Origin: Nocardioides sp. Root240
Lineage (GTDB): Bacteria > Actinomycetota > Actinomycetes > Propionibacteriales > Nocardioidaceae
Direction of reading: 5' to 3'
Assembly: GCF_001428825.1 (NCBI RefSeq)
Contig: NZ_LMIT01000009.1
Location: 194,364 to 258,363 of the forward strand
Length of the DNA stretch: 64,000 nt
Position numbers and translations under genes: made by a program. This document shows positions 26,423 through 37,712 of this stretch, piece after piece. Numbering within the stretch: position 1 is the stretch's first letter; every line of letters begins with the position of its first letter. The notes below the pieces were generated by a model. That model saw nothing but the letters and a program-made list of their open reading frames with translations. It made no database searches and was not told the DNA's origin.

Positions 26423-27607
26423 TCAGCCGGGGTCGACGATCTCCAGCGTCCCGTCGTCGCGCTGCCACAGTCCCGCGACGTGCATCAGCCGCTGCCGCCC
26501 GACCCGGTCCCAGGCGTGGTAGACCAGCCGCAGCGACAACCCGTCGACGAAGGCGGACGCGCCGCCGGGGCCCAGCCGTCCGGTCGTGGCGGTCGAGAGC
26601 AGCGGGTCGCCGTGGTTCTGCCGCACGCAGGGGCCCTCAGGCCCGGCGCAGATGGCGTACCCGGTCGCGTAGTCGGCCCGCTCCCAGGAGTTGCCCGAGT
26701 AGAAGAGGTAGGTCACGCCGCGGAACTGCACCATGCTCGGGTTCTCGATCGTGTCGCCCTCCCACGCCCGGTCGAGGGTGAGCAGCTCGCGGGTCTCGGA
26801 GCCGGGCTGGAAGCCGGCGCCGTCGCGGCTGAGCTGGCGGATGAACAGGCCCGCCGGGCGCTGGTGGACGATCCCGGAGAACTTCCACAGCAGCCACGGG
26901 ACGCCGGTGCTGTCGACGAAGACGTCCGGGTCGATCACGCCGAGCTGGGCCTGGCCGTAGCAGAGCGGCTCGCCCACGGGGCGGAACGGGCCGGTGGGGG
27001 AGGAGCCGCGGGCCAGGCCGATGCAGTTGTGCCGCTGGCCGCCGCTGGTGCCGGCCGGCGCGGCGTACGCCGCGGTCCAGCCGTCGCCGACCCTGCCGAC
27101 CCCGGGCGCCCACAGCTCCCGGCCCTCGCCCCGGCCGCGCACCCAGCCCGCCGGCTGCAGCGGGTCGACGCGGCGGCCGGAGCCGTCGGTCAGCGGGGTC
27201 CAGGTGCGCAGGTCCTGCGAGACCAAGGTGGGAAGACGCAGGTGGGAGGTGTTGGTCGCGTAGGCGTACCAGCGCCCGCGGGCACGGACGATGTCCGGGT
27301 CGGCGAAGTAGCCGCGGTAGGCGACGCCGGGGCGCCACTCCGCGCTGCCACCGGTGACCGCGACCGGCTCCGGGCGCTTCTGCTGCGGCAGCTTCTGCGC
27401 CATCCGCTCGGCCAGCCGGGCGAGGTCCTGCATCTCGCCGGCCAGGACGTCGCTCGGCAGCACCGTCGGGACCGCGGTGGGCTCGGGGATCAGCGGCGCC
27501 TCGGACGTGCCCGGCGCCGCGTCCGGCGTACCACCGGCCCCACCGCCGCACGCCGACGCTGCCAGCGCCAACGCGGCCAGCACCCCCGCAAGGCGGCGAC
27601 CCCTCAT
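26423..27607 (-). CDS. GH43-like (five-bladed beta-propeller) glycosidase lipoprotein
   Basis: A 394-residue lipoprotein with signal LAALALAASAC (lipobox Cys20) and a Pro/Thr-rich linker. The propeller shows the GH43 pattern: YFADPDIVRARGRWYAYAT (general base Asp), GVIDPDVFVDSTGVPWLLW (pKa-modulating Asp) and WEGDTIENPSMVQFRGVTYL (acid Glu). It probably releases arabinose or xylose from plant or wall polysaccharides outside the cell; the sugar cannot be assigned. ATG 27607 is chosen because GGGAGGGAG lies seven bases upstream. Divergent from folC. Confidence 0.78.
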   Translation of the reverse strand: MRGRRLAGVLAALALAASACGGGAGGTPDAAPGTSEAPLIPEPTAVPTVLPSDVLAGEMQDLARLAERMAQKLPQQKRPEPVAVTGGSAEWRPGVAYRGYFADPDIVRARGRWYAYATNTSHLRLPTLVSQDLRTWTPLTDGSGRRVDPLQPAGWVRGRGEGRELWAPGVGRVGDGWTAAYAAPAGTSGGQRHNCIGLARGSSPTGPFRPVGEPLCYGQAQLGVIDPDVFVDSTGVPWLLWKFSGIVHQRPAGLFIRQLSRDGAGFQPGSETRELLTLDRAWEGDTIENPSMVQFRGVTYLFYSGNSWERADYATGYAICAGPEGPCVRQNHGDPLLSTATTGRLGPGGASAFVDGLSLRLVYHAWDRVGRQRLMHVAGLWQRDDGTLEIVDPG

Positions 27608-27635
27608 GCTTTCACTCCCTCCCCGGCGCACACCC

Positions 27636-27641
27636 TAGACT
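27636..27641 (+). promoter_or_regulatory. -10 box of folC, nearly leaderless
   Basis: TAGACT, ten bases, then ATG 27652. The spacing implies a leader of only a few bases. Confidence 0.45.
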
Positions 27642-27651
27642 CAACGACGCC

Positions 27652-29004
27652 ATGAGTGAGCCTGTTGCGCGTCCAGCCCAGACCTTCGCCGAGGCGGAGG
27701 ACGCCCTGCTGTCCCGATGGCCCGAGACCCGGCTCGAACCCTCGCTCGACCGGATCCGCGCCTTCACCGAGCTGCTCGGCGACCCGCAGCGCTCCTTCCG
27801 CTCGATCCACCTGACCGGCACCAACGGCAAGACGTCGACCTCGCGGATGATCGACGCGCTGCTGCGTGCCCTCGACCTGCGGACCGGCCGGTTCACCAGC
27901 CCGCACGTCGAGAAGATGAGCGAGCGGATCAGCGTCGACGGCGAGCCGCTCGACGACGAGGCGTTCGTGCGCGCGTTCAACGACGTCGCGCCCTACATGC
28001 ACCTGGTCGACCAGGCCGAGGCCCACCCGCTGAGCTTCTTCGAGGCCGTCGTCGGCATGGCCTACGCGGCCTTCGCCGACGCCCCCGTCGAGGTCGCGGT
28101 CGTCGAGGTCGGCATGGGCGGCTCCTGGGACGCCACCAACGTCCTCGACGCCGACGTCGCCGTGGTGACGCCGATCGCCGTGGACCACGCCAACTACCTC
28201 GGCGGCACGACCGCCGAGATCGCACGGGAGAAGGCCGGCATCATCAAGCCCGGCTCGGTCGCCGTCCTGGCCCAGCAGAGCGCCGAGGCCGCGACCGTCC
28301 TGCTCGCGCGGGCGGCCGAGGTCGGCGCGACCGTCGCCCGCGAGGGCCTCGAGTTCAACGTCGTCGCCCGGGCCGCCGCCGTCGGCGGCCAGGTCGTCAC
28401 GCTCCAGGGCCTCCGGGGCCGGTACGACGACCTCTTCCTCCCGCTCTACGGTGCCCACCAGGCGCAGAACGCCGCCACCGCCCTCGCCGCTGTCGAGGCG
28501 TTCATCGGCGGCGACGAGCCGCTGGGCGACGACGTGGTCCGCGGTGCGTTCGCCGAGATCACCTCGCCCGGGCGGCTCGAGGTCGTGCGGCGCAGCCCCA
28601 CGATCGTGCTCGATGCCGCCCACAACCCGCACGGCGCCGCCGCGGCTGCGGCGGCACTGGAGGACTCCTTCCAGTTCGACCCGCTCATCGGCGTGATCGG
28701 CGTGATGGGGGACAAGGACGCCGAGGGCCTGCTCGCGGCCTTCGAGCCGGTCCTCTCGCAGATCGTGGTCACCCAGAACTCCGCCGACCGGGCGATGCCC
28801 GCCGACCAGCTGGCCGAGGTGGCCCGCGAGGTCTTCGGCGAGGATCGCGTGAGCGTCGTCCCCCGCCTCGCGGACGCGATCGACGAGGCGGCCGGCCTCG
28901 CCGAGTCCGCCGGCAGCGACGCCCTCAGCTCGGGCGCGGTGCTGGTCACCGGCTCGGTCGTCACGGTGGGTGAGGCCCGGGTGCTGCTGGGAGGCCTCAA
29001 GTGA
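27652..29004 (+). CDS. folC: Bifunctional folylpolyglutamate/dihydrofolate synthase
   Basis: A 450-residue Mur-ligase-fold enzyme that adds glutamate to dihydropteroate or tetrahydrofolate with ATP. The P-loop is HLTGTNGKTSTSRM near residue 56, followed by FTSPHVEKMSERISVDG and EVGMGGSWDATNV. The C-terminal ligase domain has VLDAAHNPHGAAAAA. The downstream DUF4233 gene begins inside its stop (GTGA), an arrangement conserved in actinobacteria. Confidence 0.95.
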   Translation: MSEPVARPAQTFAEAEDALLSRWPETRLEPSLDRIRAFTELLGDPQRSFRSIHLTGTNGKTSTSRMIDALLRALDLRTGRFTSPHVEKMSERISVDGEPLDDEAFVRAFNDVAPYMHLVDQAEAHPLSFFEAVVGMAYAAFADAPVEVAVVEVGMGGSWDATNVLDADVAVVTPIAVDHANYLGGTTAEIAREKAGIIKPGSVAVLAQQSAEAATVLLARAAEVGATVAREGLEFNVVARAAAVGGQVVTLQGLRGRYDDLFLPLYGAHQAQNAATALAAVEAFIGGDEPLGDDVVRGAFAEITSPGRLEVVRRSPTIVLDAAHNPHGAAAAAAALEDSFQFDPLIGVIGVMGDKDAEGLLAAFEPVLSQIVVTQNSADRAMPADQLAEVAREVFGEDRVSVVPRLADAIDEAAGLAESAGSDALSSGAVLVTGSVVTVGEARVLLGGLK

Positions 29005-29408
29005 GCGCCGAGCACGAGGTCCCGGTCGACCCCGAGCGCGAGAAGTCTCCGCGGCGCGGCATGTGCGCTGCGGTGCTCACCCTTGAGGCGATCGCCGTGG
29101 CGCTGTCGATCCCGGTGATGATCACGATCTCCGACGTCGGCCCGGCGCTGGCCCTGTCGCTGGGCCTGGGCCTGGCGGTCGTCGCCGTGGTGGCCGCGGG
29201 GATGCTGCGCCGGGAGTCGGGCTACCGGCTCGGGCACGCCGTACAGGTCGGAGCGGTCGGGCTCGGCTTCCTGGCGCCCATGATGTTCTTCGTCGGCGGC
29301 CTGTTCGCCCTGCTGTGGGGGTCGGCGTACGGCCTCGGGCGCAAGATCGAGCGGGAGCGCGCGGCGGCCTTCGAGCAGTACGACCGCCTCCGCGAATCGG
29401 GGGAGTAG
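29001..29408 (+). CDS. DUF4233 membrane protein
   Basis: A 135-residue protein with three or four hydrophobic segments (around TLEAIAVALSIPVMITIS, ALSLGLGLAVVAVVAAGML and VGLGFLAPMMFFVGGLFALL) and a charged C-terminal tail (KIERERAAAFEQYDRL). It is translationally coupled to folC, as the family usually is. The function is unknown. Confidence 0.8.
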   Translation: MSAEHEVPVDPEREKSPRRGMCAAVLTLEAIAVALSIPVMITISDVGPALALSLGLGLAVVAVVAAGMLRRESGYRLGHAVQVGAVGLGFLAPMMFFVGGLFALLWGSAYGLGRKIERERAAAFEQYDRLRESGE

Positions 29409-29419
29409 TACCGCCTCGG

Positions 29420-29425
29420 TAGAGT
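29420..29425 (+). promoter_or_regulatory. Leaderless -10 box of secA
   Basis: TAGAGT, six bases, then GTG 29432. Confidence 0.55.
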
Positions 29426-29431
29426 GGCGCC

Positions 29432-32314
<2,883 letters not shown>

Positions 32315-32328
32315 TCGGCCCAGCAACG

Positions 32329-32366
32329 ACGACGCCCCGTCCCGGTCTCCCGGGAGGGGGCGTCGT
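32329..32366. terminator. Terminator between secA and the SGNH hydrolase gene
   Basis: The outer stem ACGACGCCCC/GGGGCGTCGT encloses an inner CCCGG/CCGGG stem, between convergent genes. Confidence 0.7.
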
Positions 32367-32377
32367 GCGTCGTGCGA

Positions 32378-33571
32378 CTACTGCAGCGTCATGCGGGGCT
32401 CGCCGTTGAGCAGCCCGGTGGCGCTGCGGACGCAGGCGCCGCCCTTCGGCGTGCCGCCGTTGTAGGCCTGGCGCACGCAGCTGCGGACCGCCAGCTGGCC
32501 CCAGTAGTTCGGGTGCAGCGACTCCTGGATGTAGTAGGGACTGTCGCCCGCGGTGGTGACGGTGCGGATCTGGTTGACCCACTCGGTCCGGTCGACGGCA
32601 CCGGCCGAGGTCCAGTTGGCGATGCCGACCTCCTCGTAGAGGCCGACGCCGGACTCGCACAGACGACGGCCGGTGAACGTCGAGGAGAGGTTGAGGACCT
32701 TGCTGTTGGTGATCCCGGCCTGGCCGATCGCCCCGGTGACGGTGTTGTTGATCGTCGGCAGCGCGGTGTTGTTGGCCCAGGCCGCGTCGGCGTCCCAGAA
32801 GCCGCAACCGCCCGTGTTCTGGCGGGTGTACCCGCTCTGGCTGTAACGCAGCGTGTTCGGGATCGGCGACGGGTAGGTCTGGACGAGCATCGTCCACTGG
32901 GTGTCGGCGTACCCGGCGTTGCGCATCGCGGTGCGGAGGTTGGTCAGCGCGCCGGCGATCCGGGACTTCACCGTTGCGACGTTGCCGCTGGTGAAGTTGC
33001 TGGTGACGCTGCTGTCGTCGTTGCAGTAGTCCTTCCACCACGACGGCGAGAGCAGGAAGTCCTGGACGCACTGCTGCACGACGCCGGCGAAGTTGAAGTC
33101 GTTGCCGCCGATCGAGACCACGACCATGCGTACGTTGTGGGTGCCGGCGAAGGTCTGCAGCGCGCCGGCCTGGCCGACGCCCTCGGTGCCGCTGTAGAAG
33201 TCGAGGCCCGGCTTGAACTCCGAGCCGGTCGCGGTCGCCGTCTTGGCGCCCGAGCAGGCGAGGTTGAGGCTGCCCACGCCGCCGCCGATGTGGATCTCGG
33301 CGCTCTTCGAGCGGTGGCAGCGGTCGATCGCCTCGCCGGTGCCGCTCGCGTTGTCGTAGTAGGCCGTCGAGCCGAGGGCGTCGGCTCGGGCGCTGCTGCT
33401 GTTGGAGGACCCGGCCCAGCGGCCCGCCTCCCCGGAGATGTAGGAGTCGCCGACGGAGACGACCCAGGGGAAGCCGGCGCCGGGGCCGTCGGCGTGGGCG
33501 GGGGACGCGGTGAGCGGGGCGACCAGGGTCGCGCCGACGGCAGCCAGGGTGGCCGCGAGTGCTCGGATCAT
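32378..33571 (-). CDS. Secreted SGNH/GDSL-type lipase or esterase
   Basis: A 397-residue exported hydrolase. The signal peptide (ALAATLAAVGATLVAPLTAS, then AHA) is followed by block I VVSVGDSYISGEAG (nucleophile Ser43), block II LACSGAKT, block III VVVSIGGNDFNFAG and block V with the catalytic His in SLHPNYWGQLA. Several cysteines suggest disulfides, as in Streptomyces secreted lipases of this fold. Substrates are probably acyl esters outside the cell. The promoter is leaderless and directly abuts a CRP-like inverted repeat. It lies convergent to secA. Confidence 0.85.
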   Translation of the reverse strand: MIRALAATLAAVGATLVAPLTASPAHADGPGAGFPWVVSVGDSYISGEAGRWAGSSNSSSARADALGSTAYYDNASGTGEAIDRCHRSKSAEIHIGGGVGSLNLACSGAKTATATGSEFKPGLDFYSGTEGVGQAGALQTFAGTHNVRMVVVSIGGNDFNFAGVVQQCVQDFLLSPSWWKDYCNDDSSVTSNFTSGNVATVKSRIAGALTNLRTAMRNAGYADTQWTMLVQTYPSPIPNTLRYSQSGYTRQNTGGCGFWDADAAWANNTALPTINNTVTGAIGQAGITNSKVLNLSSTFTGRRLCESGVGLYEEVGIANWTSAGAVDRTEWVNQIRTVTTAGDSPYYIQESLHPNYWGQLAVRSCVRQAYNGGTPKGGACVRSATGLLNGEPRMTLQ

Positions 33572-33577
33572 GGACGG

Positions 33578-33583
33578 AACATA
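33578..33583 (-). promoter_or_regulatory. Leaderless -10 box of the SGNH hydrolase gene
   Basis: On the minus strand TATGTT, six bases, then ATG 33571. Confidence 0.5.
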
Positions 33584-33598
33584 GTGACCGGGGTCACA
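33583..33598. promoter_or_regulatory. CRP/GlxR-like site upstream of the SGNH hydrolase gene
   Basis: AGTGA-CCGGGG-TCACA contains the core GTGA-N6-TCAC; GTGACC and GGTCAC are perfect inverted repeats. It abuts the -10 box. Confidence 0.5.
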
Positions 33599-33660
33599 TC
33601 TGAACAAGGGTCAGATTCGCGAACACCTGCTGGCCCGGCGGCATCGCGCCGGAAGAAGCC

Positions 33661-34170
33661 TCACGAGAAGTCGAGCGCGGTGCAGATCCAGCGCTGTCCG
33701 GACCGCTCGAAGCGGACGGCCACCGCGCGCGAGCGCTCGCCGTGGCGGACGTGGACCCCGCACTCGACGATGTCGTCGGTCACGAAGCAGCTGTGCACGC
33801 TCTGCACCCGTGGTCGCACCGCCTGCACCCGGGCCAGGCCGGGCTGGTGTCCGCCGGCGCGCGCCACCAGGTGGGCGCGCAGGCGCAGGTCGGCGTACAC
33901 CTCGGGCGTGGTCCAGCGCACCAGCTGGGACACGGGTCGGTCGCCGCCGACGATCTCGACCGCCGCCTGGGTGAACCGGTACGCCCACTCCTCGATGGTG
34001 CGGCGCAGCCGGCGGTCGATCGGCACCACGGCGGCTCCCGGGCGGGTGGTGCGCGGCGGGGCCGCGGGTGGCCCCTGGCGGGGGAGCAGGGCAAGGGCGA
34101 GCGTGCCCTGGGTGGGTGCGACGGGGACGGCGAGGCGGACGCCGACGTACTCGGTGGTGGCAGCGGACAT
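33661..34170 (-). CDS. Rv3235 family protein
   Basis: A 169-residue protein of the actinobacterial Rv3235 family, usually found near secA. The C-terminal half has the recognisable core: IEEWAYRFTQAAVEIVGGDR, RWTTPEVYADLRLRA, then VHSCFVTDDIVECGVHVRHG and RWICTALDF. The N-terminus is Pro-rich. The function is unknown. A good ribosome site (GGAG) precedes the ATG, and the LysM-protein gene lies 21 bases upstream on the same strand. Confidence 0.8.
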   Translation of the reverse strand: MSAATTEYVGVRLAVPVAPTQGTLALALLPRQGPPAAPPRTTRPGAAVVPIDRRLRRTIEEWAYRFTQAAVEIVGGDRPVSQLVRWTTPEVYADLRLRAHLVARAGGHQPGLARVQAVRPRVQSVHSCFVTDDIVECGVHVRHGERSRAVAVRFERSGQRWICTALDFS

Positions 34171-34191
34171 GGTGGGGCTCCTGTCGTGGGG

Positions 34192-34812
34192 TCAGGACGG
34201 GGTGGAGTGGGGTGGCAGCTCGAGGCGCAGGCCGGGACGGACCAGGTCGGGGTCGGGGCCGACGGCGTCGGCGTTGTGGATCAGGACGCGGCGCCAGTAC
34301 GAGGCGACGTCCGCCGCCGGGGCGCCCGGGCCGAGTGCGCGCTCGGCGACCGACCACAGGCTGTCGCCGGCCCGCACGTCGACGGTCCGCGACGAGGTCG
34401 GAGCACGGTCGGAGCCGCCGCTCCCGGTCGGCCGGTCCGGCAGCGGCAGTCCGGCCAGCGAGGGTGGGCTCCCGGCGGTGTCGGTGCTCGCCCTCGCGGG
34501 CCCGACGACCACCGCCACCCCGCACGCCGCCAGCAGGGCTGCGCGGACCGGGCCGACCCGGCGCCGACAGGACCCGGGCGTGCGGAGCTGGCGGCAGGCC
34601 ACGTCGGCGGTGGTCAGCCAGAGCAGGGCCGTGGCCACGAGGGCAGCGGCCGCGCACGACTGCACCAGCAGGTCGGCGAAGGCGCCGGCCGGCTCGCGGA
34701 CCAGGGCGAGGGCAGCAGGGCCGGCGAGCACGACCGGCCCGAGCGCGGTCGCCGTCACGGCGAGCCAGAGCAGAGCCGCCCGTCGCCGGACAGCCGCAGC
34801 AGCGTGATTCAT
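34192..34812 (-). CDS. Membrane protein with C-terminal LysM domain
   Basis: A 206-residue protein with two or three hydrophobic segments (around ALLWLAVTATALGPVVLAG, SCAAAALVATALLWL and AALLAACGVAVVVGPA). A Ser/Gly-rich linker and a C-terminal LysM-like domain follow (TVDVRAGDSLWSVAERALG, then LVRPGLRLELPP). LysM binds peptidoglycan glycans. It is probably cotranscribed with the Rv3235-like gene. Confidence 0.78.
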   Translation of the reverse strand: MNHAAAAVRRRAALLWLAVTATALGPVVLAGPAALALVREPAGAFADLLVQSCAAAALVATALLWLTTADVACRQLRTPGSCRRRVGPVRAALLAACGVAVVVGPARASTDTAGSPPSLAGLPLPDRPTGSGGSDRAPTSSRTVDVRAGDSLWSVAERALGPGAPAADVASYWRRVLIHNADAVGPDPDLVRPGLRLELPPHSTPS

Positions 34813-34820
34813 CCCGAACC

Positions 34821-34841
34821 TTTGCGTTTGCTTCTGTTTGC
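34821..34841. repeat. TTTGC direct repeats in a divergent promoter region
   Basis: Three TTTGC copies occur at 34821, 34827 and 34837 in an unusually A/T-rich stretch between the LysM gene and the 34933 gene. They could be an operator for direct-repeat-binding regulators. Evidence is repetition only. Confidence 0.25.
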
Positions 34842-34932
34842 CTCAGGATGCGTGCATTCGATGGGCGCGTCAAGGCGTCCTCCACAGGCCCCGCCCGGGG
34901 GTGGCGTGCGGCCCCGTGCGAAGGTGGGCGCC

Positions 34933-35469
34933 ATGGGTTGGGAGGACGAGCTGTTCGCGCTCTTCGACGACCTCGAGGAGCAGGCGAGCGCCCTGCACGC
35001 GGCCGAGCGGACGGCCGAGGTCGCCGACCGGAGCCGTGCCGAGTACCAGCAGGTCACCCTCGCCAGCCGGATGATGGCCAGCGTCGGCACGACGGTCGCG
35101 CTCGGCATCAGCGGGGTGGGCGTCGTACCGGGGACGGTGCAGCGAGTCGCCGAGGGCTGGCTGCTGCTGTCCTCCGGCGACCACGACTGGGTCGTCCACA
35201 CCGCCGCGATCAGGAGCATCGAGGGCGCCTCGGTGCGCTCCGTCCCCGAGGTGGCCTGGTCACCGCTGACCCGGCTCAGCCTCGGCTCGGCACTGCGCCG
35301 GATCGCCGAGGCGGGGGAGGAGTGCGTCCTCCGCCTGGTCGACGGCACCCGTCACGACGGCGTGCTGCGCCGCGTGGGCGCCGACTTCTGCGAGCTCGTC
35401 GAGGGGGAGGACCGGCGAACCGTGCTGGTCGCCTTCACCGCCCTCGCCGCGGCCCAGTCCCGCGCCTGA
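34933..35469 (+). CDS. Conserved hypothetical protein of unknown function
   Basis: A 178-residue soluble protein with no family recognised. The first ~40 residues are acidic and helical (WEDELFALFDDLEEQASALH). The rest looks beta-rich with alternating hydrophobics (GVGVVPGTVQRVAEGWLLLS, HDWVVHTAAIRSIEGASVR, RRTVLVAFTALAAAQSR). The ATG is preceded by AAGGTG. The long open frame upstream is non-coding by composition. A 13-bp palindrome separates it from the convergent tatB. Confidence 0.65.
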   Translation: MGWEDELFALFDDLEEQASALHAAERTAEVADRSRAEYQQVTLASRMMASVGTTVALGISGVGVVPGTVQRVAEGWLLLSSGDHDWVVHTAAIRSIEGASVRSVPEVAWSPLTRLSLGSALRRIAEAGEECVLRLVDGTRHDGVLRRVGADFCELVEGEDRRTVLVAFTALAAAQSRA

Positions 35470-35514
35470 GCGACGCCGTCGATTGGGCACGAACTGCAGC
35501 CCGCGGGCCCGAAT

Positions 35515-35542
35515 TGTTGCGGTTTGGTCCCAAACCGCAACA
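35515..35542. terminator. Perfect palindrome between convergent genes
   Basis: TGTTGCGGTTTGG pairs with CCAAACCGCAACA around a two-base centre. Position suggests a bidirectional terminator, but the A/T-rich arms and lack of a T-tract also allow an operator. Confidence 0.5.
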
Positions 35543-35571
35543 CTTTGACGCCACGCTGACGTCAGTCCGCG

Positions 35572-35919
35572 TCAGGTCGCGTCGACGTCGTACGGCGCCC
35601 ACTCGCCCGCGGCGAGCGGCTCCTGGACGTGCCGCGACTCCTCGGCGCGGGCGGCGTCGTCGAGGTCGTCGAGCTCGGCCATCGCCTCGGCGATGTGCTT
35701 GCGCACGATCGCGCGCGGGTCGAGGTCGGCGAGCTCGAGGTCGGCGAACTCCGGGCCGAGCTCGGAGCGCAGCTCGTCACGGGCCTGGTTGGCGAAACCG
35801 CGCAGCTGGCGCATGAATCGGCCGGCCTGGCGGGCGAGGTCGGGGAGCTTGTCGGGCCCGAACACGAGCACGGCGAGGACCACGATGACCGTCAGCTCAC
35901 CGAACCCGATTCCGAACAT
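35572..35919 (-). CDS. tatB: Sec-independent protein translocase subunit TatB
   Basis: A 115-residue protein with the typical TatA/B start: one N-terminal membrane helix (FGELTVIVVLAVLVFGPDKL), the FGP hinge and an amphipathic helix (DLARQAGRFMRQLRGFANQA). The long acidic tail and Glu8 in the helix favour TatB over TatA. It receives folded twin-arginine precursors together with TatC, which is not in this window. It lies downstream of mrp on the same strand. Confidence 0.88.
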   Translation of the reverse strand: MFGIGFGELTVIVVLAVLVFGPDKLPDLARQAGRFMRQLRGFANQARDELRSELGPEFADLELADLDPRAIVRKHIAEAMAELDDLDDAARAEESRHVQEPLAAGEWAPYDVDAT

Positions 35920-35958
35920 CGTCGACCCCTGTCTCGCCCGTGCCGGTCCGTGTGCCGA

Positions 35959-37143
35959 TCAGAACTTGCTGGTCGGCGTGAGGCCGAGCTGGAGGCCGGC
36001 CAGCCCGCGGCCGCGACCGTCGAGCCGGTCCGCGATCCCGGACAGAGCCGTGGCGGCCGCGGACGTCGGGTCGGACTCGACGATCGGCTTGCCCACGTCG
36101 CCGCCCTCGCGGAGCGAGACGTCGAGGGGGATGCTCCCGAGCACGGGGACGTCGTAGCCGAAGCGCTGCGACAGCGTCGCCGCGACCCGGTCGCCGCCGC
36201 CGGAGCCGAAGATCTCCAGGCGGTGGTCCTTGCCCTCCTCGGTGCAGTGGGGGCAGGGGAGGTAGCTCATGTTCTCGACGACGCCGACCACGCGCTGGTG
36301 CATCATCGAGGCCATCGTGCCGGCGCGCTCGGCGACCTCGGCGGCGGCCTCCTGCGGGGTGGTCACCACGACCACCTCGGCGCCGGGGAGGTGCTGGCCC
36401 AGTGAGATCGCGACGTCGCCGGTGCCCGGCGGCAGGTCGAGCAGGAGGACGTCGAGATCGCCCCAGTAGACGTCGGCGAGCATCTGGACCAGCGCCCGGT
36501 CGAGCATCGGTCCGCGCCAGGCGACGACCTGGTCGCGGCGCGGCTTGAGCATGCCGATCGAGATCACGGACACGCCCGACGCGGTCGGGACCGGCATGAT
36601 CAGGTCATCGACCTGGGTCGGGCGCGAGTCGGCGACGCCGAGCATCGCCGGGACCGAGTGGCCGTAGATGTCGGCGTCGACGATGCCGACCTTGCGCCCG
36701 GCCTTCGCCAGCGCGAGCGCGAGGTTGACGGTCACCGAGGACTTGCCGACGCCGCCCTTGCCGGACGCGATCGCGAAGACCTTGGTCAGCGAGCCCGGCT
36801 TCGCGAACGGGATCTCGCGCTCGGCCTGGCCGCCGCGGAGCGTCTCGTGCAGGCCGGAGCGCTGCTCGGCGGACATGACGCCGAGCTCGACGTTGACGGC
36901 GGTCACGCCGGGCACCGCGGTGACGGCCGCGGTGACGTCGCGGGTGATGGTGTCCTTGAGCGGGCAGCCGGCGACGGTCAGCAGCGCCTTGACGGAGACG
37001 ACCGAGCCGCCGTCGCCGGGGGCGATGTCGACGCTGTCGACCATGCCGAGCTCGGTGATGGGCCGCTTGATCTCCGGGTCGTTGACCCGGCTCAGGGCCG
37101 TCATGACCTGCTCGACGGAGGGCGACTGCTGCGTGCTGCTCAC
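35959..37143 (-). CDS. mrp: Mrp/NBP35-family iron-sulfur cluster carrier ATPase
   Basis: A 394-residue protein. The N-terminal MIP18/DUF59 domain (VMTALSRVNDPEIKRPITEL; residues ~10-95) is followed by a P-loop ATPase domain with a deviant Walker A (IASGKGGVGKSS near residue 125) and VDADIYGHS. The cluster-binding CxxC is CPHC near residue 305. It assembles or carries Fe-S clusters. A GTG start with a leaderless promoter lies inside the 3' end of the DUF1003 gene. Confidence 0.92.
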   Translation of the reverse strand: MSSTQQSPSVEQVMTALSRVNDPEIKRPITELGMVDSVDIAPGDGGSVVSVKALLTVAGCPLKDTITRDVTAAVTAVPGVTAVNVELGVMSAEQRSGLHETLRGGQAEREIPFAKPGSLTKVFAIASGKGGVGKSSVTVNLALALAKAGRKVGIVDADIYGHSVPAMLGVADSRPTQVDDLIMPVPTASGVSVISIGMLKPRRDQVVAWRGPMLDRALVQMLADVYWGDLDVLLLDLPPGTGDVAISLGQHLPGAEVVVVTTPQEAAAEVAERAGTMASMMHQRVVGVVENMSYLPCPHCTEEGKDHRLEIFGSGGGDRVAATLSQRFGYDVPVLGSIPLDVSLREGGDVGKPIVESDPTSAAATALSGIADRLDGRGRGLAGLQLGLTPTSKF

Positions 37144-37151
37144 AACTACGC

Positions 37152-37157
37152 AGTTTA
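37152..37157 (-). promoter_or_regulatory. Leaderless -10 box of mrp
   Basis: On the minus strand TAAACT, eight bases, then GTG 37143. It overlaps the end of the upstream gene. Confidence 0.4.
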
Positions 37158-37712
37158 GGCAGTGGGCGGCTGCGACCTGTCGTCGGCGTCCTCGTGAGAC
37201 GCCGCACGGTCCTCCTCGCGCTCCTCGGCGCGGTCGTCGAGCTCCGAGAGCAGCGAGCGCAGCTCCGAGCGGATGTAGTCGCGGGTGGCGACCTCGCCGA
37301 CCGCCATCCGGAGCGAGGCCATCTCGCGAGCGAGGAACTCCATGTCGGCGTGCGCCCGCGCATCGGCCTGGCGGTCCTGCTCGGCGACGACGCGGTCGCG
37401 GGCCTCCTGGCGGTTCTGCGCGAGCAGGATCAGCGGGGCGGCGTACGACGCCTGCAGGCTCAGCATCAGGGTCAGGAAGATGAACGGGTAGTCGTCCCAG
37501 CGCAGGTCGTCGGGCGCGGCGAGGTTCCAGCCGATCCAGACGACGACGAAGAGCGTCATGTAGATCAGGAAGGTCGCGGTGCCCATGAACCGCGCGAACT
37601 GCTCGGCGAAGACGCCGAAGGCGTCCTTGTTGAACGTGGGCCGCCGGATCAGCTGCCGGCTCTCCTCGCGGGGGGTGTCGAGGCGCTCGCCGGTACGGCG
37701 GGGCGTGCTCAT
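37155..37712 (-). CDS. DUF1003 membrane protein
   Basis: A 185-residue protein with two membrane helices (around TFLIYMTLFVVVWIGWNLAA and PFIFLTLMLSLQASYAAPLI), the latter followed by LLAQNRQEARDR. This is the DUF1003 pattern. The long C-terminal helix is charged (EHADMEF-like repeats, SLLSELDDRAEEREEDRA). Its ATG overlaps the stop of the MgtE-N protein gene (ATGA). Physical coupling with a CBS-domain protein hints at a role in ion homeostasis, but no function is established. Confidence 0.82.
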   Translation of the reverse strand: MSTPRRTGERLDTPREESRQLIRRPTFNKDAFGVFAEQFARFMGTATFLIYMTLFVVVWIGWNLAAPDDLRWDDYPFIFLTLMLSLQASYAAPLILLAQNRQEARDRVVAEQDRQADARAHADMEFLAREMASLRMAVGEVATRDYIRSELRSLLSELDDRAEEREEDRAASHEDADDRSQPPTA

